Source of the DNA: Prevotella sp.
Lineage (GTDB): Bacteria; Bacteroidota; Bacteroidia; Bacteroidales; Bacteroidaceae
Length of the DNA stretch: 46,917 bases
Assembly: GCA_016285245.1 (NCBI GenBank)
Contig: JAEEQH010000023.1
Location: forward strand, 1-46,917
Direction of reading: 5' to 3'
Shown: piece after piece, positions 39,925-46,917 of the stretch
How the letters are laid out: each line of letters begins with the position of its first letter
Position numbering within the stretch: position 1 is the stretch's first letter
Position numbers and translations under genes: made by a program
Notes under the pieces: model-generated
Told to the model about the DNA's origin: nothing
What the model saw: the letters and a program-made list of their open reading frames with translations, nothing else
The model's database searches: none

Positions 39925-40446
39925 ATGGGTAGTTTAGAGCACTTTAAGATAGATTTGAAAGGGCTGACAGACGAGCTGACACAGCTGGAGTTCGACCTGG
40001 ACAAGGACTACTTCGAGGCTCTTGACGAAACCGACGTGGATAACGGAGCGTTGCATGTGTCGCTGTCTATACGCAAGGCATCCGGCTTTTTTGAACTCCT
40101 GTTCCACACCGTCGGTACCGTAGACGTGGTGTGCGACCGCTGTCTCGACCTGATGGAGCAGCCCATAGAGACTGATAACCGTCTGGTGGTGAAGCTGGGA
40201 AGCACGGTCCCTGAGGACGATGATGTCGTGATGGTGGACGAGGATGAAGGAATACTCGACACGTCATGGCTCATTTATGAGTTTATTGCGCTGGCCATAC
40301 CCATCAAGCACGTTCATGCACCTGGAAAATGCAATAGTGCGATGATGCAGAAGCTCGACGAGCTGAGCAACGCTGCCCGAAGCAGCGAAGAGGAGGCGGG
40401 AACAGTAGACCCAAGATGGGAAAAATTGAAGAGTTTAAAAGTTTAA
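39925..40446 (+). CDS. yceD: YceD-family protein (DUF177)
   Basis: 173 residues from the ATG at 39925; an in-frame GTG at 39919 is also possible. It shows the usual YceD features: an acidic N-terminal half and the cysteine motif VVCDRCLDLMEQPIE, with a second cysteine later (HAPGKCNSAM), fitting the family's metal-binding-like arrangement. YceD is implicated in 23S rRNA synthesis or processing in other bacteria and is nearly always followed by rpmF, as here (21 bp). Confidence 0.9.
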   Translation: MGSLEHFKIDLKGLTDELTQLEFDLDKDYFEALDETDVDNGALHVSLSIRKASGFFELLFHTVGTVDVVCDRCLDLMEQPIETDNRLVVKLGSTVPEDDDVVMVDEDEGILDTSWLIYEFIALAIPIKHVHAPGKCNSAMMQKLDELSNAARSSEEEAGTVDPRWEKLKSLKV

Positions 40447-40467
40447 GAATTAAAGTTTTATAGAATT

Positions 40468-40659
40468 ATGGCACATCCTAAAAGAAGACAGTCAAGCACT
40501 CGTCAGGCCAAGCGTCGTACACACGACAAGGCCGTAGCACCCACACTGGCAGTATGCCCCAACTGCGGCGCTTACTATGTGTATCACACCGTATGCCCCA
40601 CTTGCGGTTACTACCGTGGCAAGGTAGCTATCAAGAAAGAAGACGAAGTAGCTGAATAA
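40468..40659 (+). CDS. rpmF: 50S ribosomal protein L32
   Basis: 63 residues. It starts MAHPKRRQSSTRQAKRRTHDKAV, the standard L32 beginning, and carries two CxxC pairs (CPNCG...CPTCG) that form the zinc-binding, C+ version of L32. It sits between yceD and fabH, the classical conserved order. Its stop TAA shares one base with the fabH ATG, so translation is coupled. Confidence 0.97.
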   Translation: MAHPKRRQSSTRQAKRRTHDKAVAPTLAVCPNCGAYYVYHTVCPTCGYYRGKVAIKKEDEVAE

Positions 40660-41660
40660 TGGGTAAGATCAAAGCGGTAATCACCGGCATGGGTGGCTAC
40701 GTGCCCGACTATATCCTCACGAACGAGGAACTGTCGCGCATGGTGGACACCAGCGACGAGTGGATTATGACGCGTGTGGGCATCAAGGAACGCCACATAC
40801 TGGCCGAGGAAGGTCTCGGTACATCGTATATGGCGCGTAAGGCTGCCAAGGAACTGCTGAGGAAGACGGGTACCGACCCTGATACCATTGATGCCTTGGT
40901 TGTCGCCACGTCGACCGCTGACTATAAATTCCCCTCAACAGCCAGTATCGTGGTGGGCAAGCTTGGACTGAAGAACGCTTATGCTTTCGATTTCTGGGCT
41001 GCCTGCTGTGGTTTCCTGTTCTCACTCGACCAGGCTGCGATGATGATTGAGAGCGGCCGCATGAAGAAGGTGATTGTCATCGGTGCCGACAAAATGTCGT
41101 CGATAGTAGACTATAAGGACCGTCAGACGTGTCCGCTCTTCGGCGATGGTGCCGCTGCCGCTCTGGTGGAGGCCACCGAGGAGGAGGGTGTGGGCTGCCA
41201 GGACAGTTACTTCCGCTGCGATGGCAAGGGACTGCCCTTCCTGCACCTGAAGGCCGGCGGCTCCGTGAGTCCTGCCAGCCACTTCACCGTAGACCACCGG
41301 CTGCACTACCTCTATCAGGAGGGACGCACGGTGTTCCGTTACGCCGTGACGAACATGAGCGACGACTGCGCACTCATTGCCGAGCGCAACGGACTGACGA
41401 AGGACAACATCCAGTGGGTGGTGCCCCATCAGGCGAATATGCGCATCATTGAGGCCGTGGCCAAGCGTCTGGAGGTTCCCATGGAAAAGGTCATCGTGAA
41501 TATCGAGCACTTCGGCAATACGTCGGCCGCCACCATCCCCCTGGCTCTCTGGGAGAACGAGCACCGGCTGAAGAAGGGTGACAACATCATCCTCACCGCC
41601 TTCGGTGCCGGCTTCGTTCATGGTGCCAGCTATATCAAATGGGGCTATGATATTAAATGA
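40659..41660 (+). CDS. fabH: 3-oxoacyl-ACP synthase III (KAS III)
   Basis: 333 residues. FabH condenses acetyl-CoA (or a short branched acyl-CoA) with malonyl-ACP to start fatty acid synthesis in the cytoplasm. The catalytic triad is visible: Cys116 in FDFWAACCGF, His in VVPHQANMRII and Asn in HFGNTSAATIP. The start ITGMGGYVPDYILTNEELSRMVDTSDEWIMTRVGIKERHI is the family signature. The Trp in FDFW and the extra Cys117 (AACCG instead of AACAG) differ from the Escherichia coli form but leave the aligned catalytic Cys in place. It overlaps rpmF by one base, and the following era frame overlaps its end. Confidence 0.96.
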   Translation: MGKIKAVITGMGGYVPDYILTNEELSRMVDTSDEWIMTRVGIKERHILAEEGLGTSYMARKAAKELLRKTGTDPDTIDALVVATSTADYKFPSTASIVVGKLGLKNAYAFDFWAACCGFLFSLDQAAMMIESGRMKKVIVIGADKMSSIVDYKDRQTCPLFGDGAAAALVEATEEEGVGCQDSYFRCDGKGLPFLHLKAGGSVSPASHFTVDHRLHYLYQEGRTVFRYAVTNMSDDCALIAERNGLTKDNIQWVVPHQANMRIIEAVAKRLEVPMEKVIVNIEHFGNTSAATIPLALWENEHRLKKGDNIILTAFGAGFVHGASYIKWGYDIK

Positions 41661-41674
41661 GAAATGAGAAGCTG

Positions 41675-42595
41675 ATGCACAAAGCAGGATTCGTCAATAT
41701 AGTCGGAAACCCTAACGTAGGTAAAAGTACGCTCATGAACCAGCTGGTTGGTGAGCGTATTTCGATTGCTACCTTCAAGGCACAGACCACGCGCCACCGC
41801 ATCATGGGCATCGTCAACACGCCCGAGATGCAGATTGTCTTTTCGGACACCCCCGGCGTGCTGAAGCCCAATTACAAGCTCCAGGAGTCGATGCTCGCCT
41901 TCTCGGAGTCGGCACTACAGGATGCCGACGTGCTGCTCTACGTCACCGACGTCGTGGAGAACCCGGAGAAGAATATGTCGTTCCTGGAGAAGGTGCAGAA
42001 AATGACAATTCCTGTGCTGCTGCTGATCAACAAGATTGATGAGTTAGGCTCGAGGAGCGAGGAAGGAGGAACGAGGAAGGAGAATAGTCAGGCAAAGCTT
42101 GCGGAAATCGTCGAGAAATGGCACACGCTGTTGCCCAACGCAGAGATACTGCCCATCTCGGCAAAGAATAAGTTCGGCGTGGATATGCTTTTGAAGCGCA
42201 TCCAAGAGCTGCTGCCCGAGAGTCCGGCCTTCTTCGACAAGGACCAACTGACGGACAAACCCGCCCGCTTCTTCGTCTCGGAAATAGTGCGCGAGAAAAT
42301 CCTCCTCTACTACGACAAGGAGATACCCTACTCCGTGGAGGTGCGCGTAGAGCGTTTCAAGGAGGATGACCGTAAGATAGCCATCAATGCTATCATCTAT
42401 GTCGAGCGTGACTCGCAGAAGGGCATCATCATAGGCCATCAGGGCATCGCCTTGAAGAAGGTGGGCACCGAGGCCCGCAAGTCGCTGGAGAAGTTCTTCG
42501 GCAAGACCGTCTTCCTCGAACTTTTCGTCAAGGTCGACAAGGACTGGCGCTCGTCGCAGCATGAACTTGACGCCTTTGGATACAACCCTGAGTAA
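41675..42595 (+). CDS. era: GTPase Era
   Basis: 306 residues from the ATG at 41675 (MHKAGFVNIVGNPNVGKST...), the usual Bacteroidetes start. The ATG at 41657 would overlap the fabH stop by 4 bp and add MRNEKL, encoded by a repeat-like ATGAGAAATGAGAA. G1 GNPNVGKST, G3 DTPGV and G4 NKID are present; the C-terminal KH domain ends GIIIGHQGIALKKVGTEARKSLEKFFGKTVFLELFVKVDKDWR. Era binds 16S rRNA and assists 30S maturation. Immediately after NKID there is an insert of about 14 residues (ELGSRSEEGGTRKENS) encoded by a GAGGAAC/GAGGAAGGA repeat, not expected in Era. Confidence 0.95.
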   Translation: MHKAGFVNIVGNPNVGKSTLMNQLVGERISIATFKAQTTRHRIMGIVNTPEMQIVFSDTPGVLKPNYKLQESMLAFSESALQDADVLLYVTDVVENPEKNMSFLEKVQKMTIPVLLLINKIDELGSRSEEGGTRKENSQAKLAEIVEKWHTLLPNAEILPISAKNKFGVDMLLKRIQELLPESPAFFDKDQLTDKPARFFVSEIVREKILLYYDKEIPYSVEVRVERFKEDDRKIAINAIIYVERDSQKGIIIGHQGIALKKVGTEARKSLEKFFGKTVFLELFVKVDKDWRSSQHELDAFGYNPE

Positions 42596-42649
42596 AGGGG
42601 CAAGGGGCATGGTGCAAAGGACTAGTTGTGAATAAAAATAACCAATGAT

Positions 42650-43963
42650 ATGGGAAATTTAGTAGCCATCGTGGGGCGCCCGAACGTGGGCAAGTCAACC
42701 CTGTTTAACCGACTGACCAATAGCCGTCACGCCATTGTGAGCGATGAGGCTGGTACGACACGTGACCGCCAATACGGCAAGTGTGAATGGTGTGGACGCG
42801 AGTTCTCCGTCGTCGACACCGGCGGTTGGGTGGTCAACAGCGAGGACGTTTTCGAGGAGGAGATACGCAAGCAGGTGCTCATCGCCACCGAGGAGGCCGA
42901 CCTCGTGCTGTTCATCTGTGACATCAAGAACGGTGTGACCGACTGGGACATGGACGTGGCACAGATCTTGCGCCGCGCAAAGTTGCCGACGTTGCTTGTG
43001 GCTAACAAGGCTGACGACGGCAAGGACCTCTACGGACAGTACGACTTCTACAAGTTGGGACTCGGCGATCCTTGGTGTGTCAGCGCCGCCACGGGCAGTG
43101 GCACCGGCGACCTGCTGGATAAAGTGCTCGAGATGCTGCCCGAGAAGTCGGCCGACGACCTTGACGATGGCATACCCCGTTTCGCCGTGGTGGGTCGTCC
43201 GAACGCTGGTAAGTCGAGTCTCATCAACGCCTTCATCGGCGAGGAGCGCCACATCGTTACTGACATCGCCGGTACGACGCGTGACTCCATCTATACGCGC
43301 TACGACAAGTTCGGCTTCGACTTCTACCTCGTCGACACCGCCGGCATCCGCCGTAAGAACAAGGTGTCGGAGGACTTGGAGTTCTACAGCGTCATGCGAA
43401 GCATCCGTGCCATTGAGAACTCGGACGTCTGCATCCTGATGATTGATGCCACACGAGGCATCGAGGCACAGGACATGAACATCTTCCAGCTCATCCAGAA
43501 AAACAACAAGTCGCTTGTCGTCGTGGTGAACAAGTGGGACTTGGTGGAAGAGAAGTCGCAGGCGGTCATCGATACCTTCGAGAACGCCATCCGCGAGCGT
43601 ATGGCACCGTTCAAGGACTTCCCCATCATCTTTGCCTCGGCGCTGACGAAGCAGCGCATCTTCAAAGTGCTGGAGACGGCAAAGCAGGTTTACTTGAACC
43701 GTAAGGTGAAGATTGGCACGTCGAAGCTCAACGAGGTGATGCTGCCCATCGTCGAGGCTACGCCGCCGCCTTCCATCAAGGGTAAGTACATCAAGATCAA
43801 ATACGTCTCGCAAGTGCCTGACACGCAGATTCCAACGTTTATCTTCTACGCCAATCTGCCACAGTATATCAAGGAACCCTATAAGCGCTTCCTCGAGAAT
43901 AAAATCCGTGAGAACTGGACGCTCACCGGCTCGCCCATCAACATCTTTATCCGACAGAAATGA
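42650..43963 (+). CDS. der: ribosome-associated GTPase Der (EngA)
   Basis: 437 residues with two tandem G domains and a C-terminal KH-like domain, the unique EngA plan. The first domain has [19 protein letters not shown] and NKAD; the second has [22 protein letters not shown] and NKWD. It acts in 50S subunit biogenesis. It follows era by 54 bp, a short non-coding gap with GGGGCAAGGGGCA repeats. Its stop overlaps the next gene's ATG by four bases (ATGA). Confidence 0.97.
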   Translation: MGNLVAIVGRPNVGKSTLFNRLTNSRHAIVSDEAGTTRDRQYGKCEWCGREFSVVDTGGWVVNSEDVFEEEIRKQVLIATEEADLVLFICDIKNGVTDWDMDVAQILRRAKLPTLLVANKADDGKDLYGQYDFYKLGLGDPWCVSAATGSGTGDLLDKVLEMLPEKSADDLDDGIPRFAVVGRPNAGKSSLINAFIGEERHIVTDIAGTTRDSIYTRYDKFGFDFYLVDTAGIRRKNKVSEDLEFYSVMRSIRAIENSDVCILMIDATRGIEAQDMNIFQLIQKNNKSLVVVVNKWDLVEEKSQAVIDTFENAIRERMAPFKDFPIIFASALTKQRIFKVLETAKQVYLNRKVKIGTSKLNEVMLPIVEATPPPSIKGKYIKIKYVSQVPDTQIPTFIFYANLPQYIKEPYKRFLENKIRENWTLTGSPINIFIRQK

Positions 43964-44394
43964 TGCGGAGAAAGGCGCTGAGGCCTCTGAGGGTTATGGG
44001 ACTTATAGGTCTTATGGGACTCATGGGGCTTATAGGAATTATGGGGCTTATGGGGTGTGGCAAGGCCACACCAGAGGAGCTGGCGTCGTTAGCTGCCGAG
44101 GGCTACTACCGTCATCTGGCTGCTGGCGAGTGTGAGCAGTTCCTGGAGGGTAGGGTGGGGGCCGACTCACTGCCCGAGGGCTACCGTGAACAGCTGGTGG
44201 CGGGCTGCCGACAGTTTGTGGCACAGCAGCAGCGTGACCATCGCGGCATCTGTTCGGTTGCCGCCTCCAATGCGCTGATGGACACCGTCTCCCGCCAGAT
44301 GAACGTATTCCTGATCCTGGAGTATGGCGACAGCACGCAAGAGGAAATCGTCGTGCCGATGGTGGAGCACGATGGCCGGTGGCGGATGAAGTGA
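43960..44394 (+). CDS. small lipoprotein with repeat-encoded signal peptide
   Basis: 144 residues, overlapping der by 4 bp. The N-terminus [11 protein letters not shown] is followed by [20 protein letters not shown] and Cys (lipobox LMGC, Cys33). The hydrophobic core is thus a pure MGL/IGL tripeptide repeat, encoded by seven 9-bp DNA units at 43996-44058. The mature part ([26 protein letters not shown] ... [26 protein letters not shown]) resembles small periplasmic folds of the SnoaL/DUF3887 type, which is only suggestive. Function unknown. A strong terminator follows at 44400. Confidence 0.75.
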   Translation: MMRRKALRPLRVMGLIGLMGLMGLIGIMGLMGCGKATPEELASLAAEGYYRHLAAGECEQFLEGRVGADSLPEGYREQLVAGCRQFVAQQQRDHRGICSVAASNALMDTVSRQMNVFLILEYGDSTQEEIVVPMVEHDGRWRMK

Positions 44395-44399
44395 TTGTG

Positions 44400-44427
44400 A
44401 CGTTCAGGTGTTTCCTGAACGTTTTTT
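44400..44427 (+). terminator. intrinsic terminator after der and the lipoprotein
   Basis: ACGTTCAGG and CCTGAACGT form a 9-bp perfect stem with loop TGTTT, followed by TTTTT. It separates the plus-strand block from the convergent mlaF end and touches the mlaF stop codon. Confidence 0.88.
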
Positions 44428-45187
44428 ATTTCGCAAGGACAGCCGTACGCATCTCCTTCAGCAAGTCGCTGGCGAAGATGAAGTCCGTGAGGCGTTTGTT
44501 CGTCGACTGCATAATGTCAGCCGAGACGCCCTGCCACTCCTTGTGCCCTTCATAGATAAAGATAATGTTCTCTCCGATGCCCATGACGGAGTTCATGTCG
44601 TGGGTGTTGATGATAGTGGTCATCTTGAACTCGCGAGTGATGCTGTGCAGCAGCTCGTCGATGACCAGCGATGTCTTGGGGTCGAGACCGCTGTTCGGCT
44701 CGTCGCAGAAGAGGTACTTCGGGTTTAGACTGATGGCGCGGGCAATAGCGACGCGCTTCTGCATACCACCGCTGATCTCGCCCGGGAACTTCTGTTCGGC
44801 GCCGACGAGGTTCACGCGTGCCAGACAGTCCATGGCGCGCTTCTGGCGCTCGCGGAGTGTCATCGACGAGAACATATCGAGCGGGAACATAACGTTCTCC
44901 AAAACAGTCAGCGAGTCGAAGAGAGCTGCCGACTGGAAAATCATCCCCATCTCACGACGCATCATCACCTTCTCGTGCTTCGACATCGCCACGAAGTCGC
45001 GACCATCGTAGAGCACCTGACCGCTTGTAGGCTCAAGCAGTCCCACGAGGTTTTTCATCAGCACGGTCTTGCCAGAACCTGACTGGCCGATGATGAGGTT
45101 CGTCTTGCCGTCCTCGAAGATGGTCGAGATGCCTTTCAGCACCTCCTTGTCGTCGAATCGCTTGTATAGGTCTTTTACTTCAATCAT
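44426..45187 (-). CDS. mlaF: ABC transporter ATPase of the Mla phospholipid system
   Basis: 253 residues. Walker A IGQSGSGKTVLMKNLVG, signature SGGMQKRVAIARAI and Walker B YLFCDEPNSGLDP are present; the MlaF-type QSGSGKTVLMK and SGLDP features fit this subfamily. It powers the MlaE permease in lipid transport between inner and outer membranes. It lies 1 nt after mlaE and is probably translationally coupled. No mlaD (MCE) gene follows in the window, because the next gene is convergent. Confidence 0.9.
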   Translation of the reverse strand: MIEVKDLYKRFDDKEVLKGISTIFEDGKTNLIIGQSGSGKTVLMKNLVGLLEPTSGQVLYDGRDFVAMSKHEKVMMRREMGMIFQSAALFDSLTVLENVMFPLDMFSSMTLRERQKRAMDCLARVNLVGAEQKFPGEISGGMQKRVAIARAISLNPKYLFCDEPNSGLDPKTSLVIDELLHSITREFKMTTIINTHDMNSVMGIGENIIFIYEGHKEWQGVSADIMQSTNKRLTDFIFASDLLKEMRTAVLAK

Positions 45188-45188
45188 A

Positions 45189-45935
45189 TCAACTCAGTAA
45201 CTGTGTCAGGAAGACGTCGGAGAAGAGAATGAGGGCGCTGCTGGAGACAACGGCGTCGGTAGAGGCCTTGCCAACGTTCACGGAGCCGCCCTCGACGGTA
45301 TAGCCGAAAAAGCTGGGGACGCTGGTGATGATGAAGGCGAAGAACTGGCTCTTGATGATGGACATCCACATGAACCAGGGCACGAAGTCGTGCTGAAGGC
45401 CCGCCGTAAGGTCGTCGGGCGGCATGATATGGCCGATGTATGCTGTGCCATAGGCGCCGAGGATACCCATTGCCGAGGAGAAGATGACCAGCAAGGGCAT
45501 AATGGTGAGCATACCCAAAATCTTCGGTAGGATAAGGTAGGAGGCGCTGTTGACACCCATGATCTCCAGGGCGTCAATCTGCTGCGTGACACGCATCGTG
45601 CCCAGCTCCGAGGCGATGTTCGACCCCACCTTGCCAGCGAGGATAAGGCACATGATGGACGAAGAGAACTCTAGGAGCATGATCTCGCGGGTGGTATAGC
45701 CTGCCACCCAGCGTGGCATCCATGGCGACTCGATGTTCATCTTCATCTGGATGCAGATGACGGCACCGATGAAGAATGAGATGAGCAGGACGATGCCTAT
45801 GGAGTTGATGCCTAGCTGCGCCATCTCCTTGACGTACTGTTTCCAGAACATACGCATCCGCTCGGGTACGGAGAAGGTGCGCCCCATCAGCATCAGGTAG
45901 CGACCGAAGGTGGTCAGCCATTTCTGTATTAACAT
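45189..45935 (-). CDS. mlaE: ABC transporter permease of the Mla phospholipid system
   Basis: 248 residues with five to six hydrophobic segments. The MlaE signature is intact: LAGKVGSNIASELGTMRVTQQIDALEIMGVN. It forms the inner membrane channel moved by MlaF for phospholipid exchange that keeps outer membrane asymmetry. It is the first gene of the minus-strand pair. Its promoter -7 box (45957-45964) faces the lptB promoter. Confidence 0.92.
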   Translation of the reverse strand: MLIQKWLTTFGRYLMLMGRTFSVPERMRMFWKQYVKEMAQLGINSIGIVLLISFFIGAVICIQMKMNIESPWMPRWVAGYTTREIMLLEFSSSIMCLILAGKVGSNIASELGTMRVTQQIDALEIMGVNSASYLILPKILGMLTIMPLLVIFSSAMGILGAYGTAYIGHIMPPDDLTAGLQHDFVPWFMWMSIIKSQFFAFIITSVPSFFGYTVEGGSVNVGKASTDAVVSSSALILFSDVFLTQLLS

Positions 45936-45956
45936 CTTTTAGACTGTTTTCGGCGG

Positions 45957-45993
45957 CAAAGTTACGAAATTATATGGAAATTTCGTACCTTTG
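45957..45993. promoter_or_regulatory. divergent, nearly symmetric mlaEF / lptB promoter
   Basis: The minus-strand -7 box TAACTTTG (45964-45957) and the plus-strand -7 box TACCTTTG (45986-45993) are arms of one dyad. CAAAGTTACGAAAT at 45957-45970 is the reverse complement of ATTTCGTACCTTTG at 45980-45993 except for one base. At the normal spacing each -33 region falls on the opposite -7 box, so the two directions should compete for RNA polymerase. Confidence 0.65.
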
Positions 45994-46011
45994 TGCCAAA
46001 ATTCTTAGAAG

Positions 46012-46818
46012 ATGGAACAAGAAAGTATTGTACTCCGCTCAGAAGGGCTCGTTAAACGCTATGGCAAGCGAACGGTGGTGAATGACGTCAGCTTCAACGT
46101 GAAACAGGGCGAGATTGTCGGACTGCTCGGTCCCAATGGTGCCGGCAAGACCACGTCGTTCTACATGACGACGGGACTGATTGTGCCCAATGGCGGACAT
46201 ATTTACCTAGGCGATGAGGAGGTGACGACGTTCCCCGTCTATAAGCGTGCACGTGCCGGCATCGGCTATCTGGCACAGGAGGCTTCCGTGTTCCGTAAGA
46301 TGTCCGTTGAGGACAATATCCTCAGTGTGCTGGAGATGACGGGAAAGCCCCGCGACTATCAGGAGCGGAAACTCGAGGAACTCATCAAGGAGTTCCGTCT
46401 GGAGAAGGTGCGCCGCAACAAGGGCGACCAGCTCTCCGGCGGTGAACGCCGCCGTACGGAGATTGCCCGCTGTCTGGCCATTGAGCCGAAGTTCATTATG
46501 CTCGACGAGCCATTCGCTGGTGTCGACCCCATCGCCGTGGAGGACATCCAGTTCATTGTGTGGAAGCTGAAGGACAAGAATATCGGTATCCTCATCACTG
46601 ACCATAACGTCGAGGACACCCTCTGTATCACCGACCGTGCCTATTTGCTGTTTGAGGGGCGCATCCTGTTCCACGGCACTCCCGAGGAGCTAGCCGCCAA
46701 CCAGGTGGTGAGGAAGAACTACCTAACGGAGTCGTTTGTGCTGCGCCAGAAAGACTTCTCCGCACTTGAGGAGCAGCGTCGCCGCGAGGCAGAGGAAGAG
46801 GAACGCCAGAACGCCTGA
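46012..46818 (+). CDS. lptB: LPS export ABC transporter ATPase
   Basis: 268 residues. Walker [18 protein letters not shown] (the FYM after the lysine-threonine motif is an LptB hallmark), signature [16 protein letters not shown] and Walker [17 protein letters not shown] are all typical. LptB powers LptFG to extract LPS from the inner membrane. It carries a charged C-terminal extension ([16 protein letters not shown]). It is divergent from mlaEF, so two outer-membrane lipid transport systems share one intergenic region. Confidence 0.95.
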   Translation: MEQESIVLRSEGLVKRYGKRTVVNDVSFNVKQGEIVGLLGPNGAGKTTSFYMTTGLIVPNGGHIYLGDEEVTTFPVYKRARAGIGYLAQEASVFRKMSVEDNILSVLEMTGKPRDYQERKLEELIKEFRLEKVRRNKGDQLSGGERRRTEIARCLAIEPKFIMLDEPFAGVDPIAVEDIQFIVWKLKDKNIGILITDHNVEDTLCITDRAYLLFEGRILFHGTPEELAANQVVRKNYLTESFVLRQKDFSALEEQRRREAEEEERQNA

Positions 46819-46825
46819 GGAAAGC

Positions 46826-46845
46826 ACCTCCTGAGGAAGGTGCGC
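46826..46845 (+). terminator. hairpin after lptB
   Basis: GCACCT and AGGTGC flank CCTGAGGA, forming a short stem 7 nt after the lptB stop. There is no U-tract directly after it, only A-rich sequence further on, so termination is uncertain. Confidence 0.35.
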
Positions 46846-46874
46846 AGCCGTGAAACTAAAAAAAACGAAATAAA

Positions 46875-46906
46875 TTTGGTTTTTCGCGCACTTCTTCGTA
46901 CCTTTG
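46875..46906 (+). promoter_or_regulatory. promoter of the next gene, beyond the window
   Basis: TTTG at 46875-46878, a 20-bp spacer and TACCTTTG at 46899-46906 match both boxes exactly. The window ends 11 nt later without a start codon. Confidence 0.72.
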
Positions 46907-46917
46907 CACCTCATTTC

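Noticed and set aside
43960..44058. Multiple transmembrane protein call for the lipoprotein after der
   Set aside because: The hydrophobic run is a single repeat-encoded core ending at a lipobox cysteine, and the remainder is soluble.

Overview
The window looks like a Bacteroidales chromosome, most likely Prevotella/Segatella or a close relative. The evidence is promoters of the Bacteroidetes type (TTTG, 19-20 bp spacer, TAnnTTTG), absence of Shine-Dalgarno sites, many secreted proteins ending in a Y-D-L/M-x-G-R/Q ... KG-(I/L/V)-Y tail, TPR-membrane-HTH regulators, and a TANFOR-like giant surface protein. This is inferred from gene content and motifs, not from a database search.

Layout. 1-86 is the 3' end of a 5S rRNA with terminators. 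392-4678 holds two convergent secreted proteins: a GH5-type glycosidase with two C-terminal repeat domains, and a discoidin-like/Gly-rich repeat protein. 4847-9185 holds a TPR-HTH lipoprotein regulator with an apparently leaderless promoter, a small DUF3244-like secreted protein and three small lipoproteins. 7700-10250 is an island of dispersed repeats (TGATCA-bounded REP-like elements with a GGGGACGGTTCT core, a 21-bp tandem array, AT-rich short repeats) mixed with gene remnants and orphan promoters. 10219-19983 holds a hybrid-like TPR sensor kinase, an NfeD/SPFH pair, a membrane-anchored HTH protein, an RND efflux pump with its adaptor, and a second histidine kinase.

20449-39803 is a six-gene operon of exported proteins behind one strong promoter: an Ig-like repeat protein, an outer-membrane beta-barrel protein, a 2,822-residue TANFOR-like giant, a fibronectin-III-type protein and two lipoproteins. 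It takes up about 40 percent of the window. It is the best candidate for an undescribed system, probably a cell-surface apparatus or a giant surface adhesin with its assembly partners. 39925-46818 is a conserved housekeeping block: yceD, rpmF, fabH, era, der, a small lipoprotein, then mlaE-mlaF divergent from lptB across a nearly symmetric shared promoter.

A recurrent theme is that several families of intergenic repeats have entered coding sequence in frame. They form part of the signal peptides of the sensor kinase, the TANFOR giant and a small lipoprotein. They also form short inserts in the RND pump, Era, the Fn3 protein and possibly a histidine kinase, and the C-terminal tail of the beta-barrel protein.
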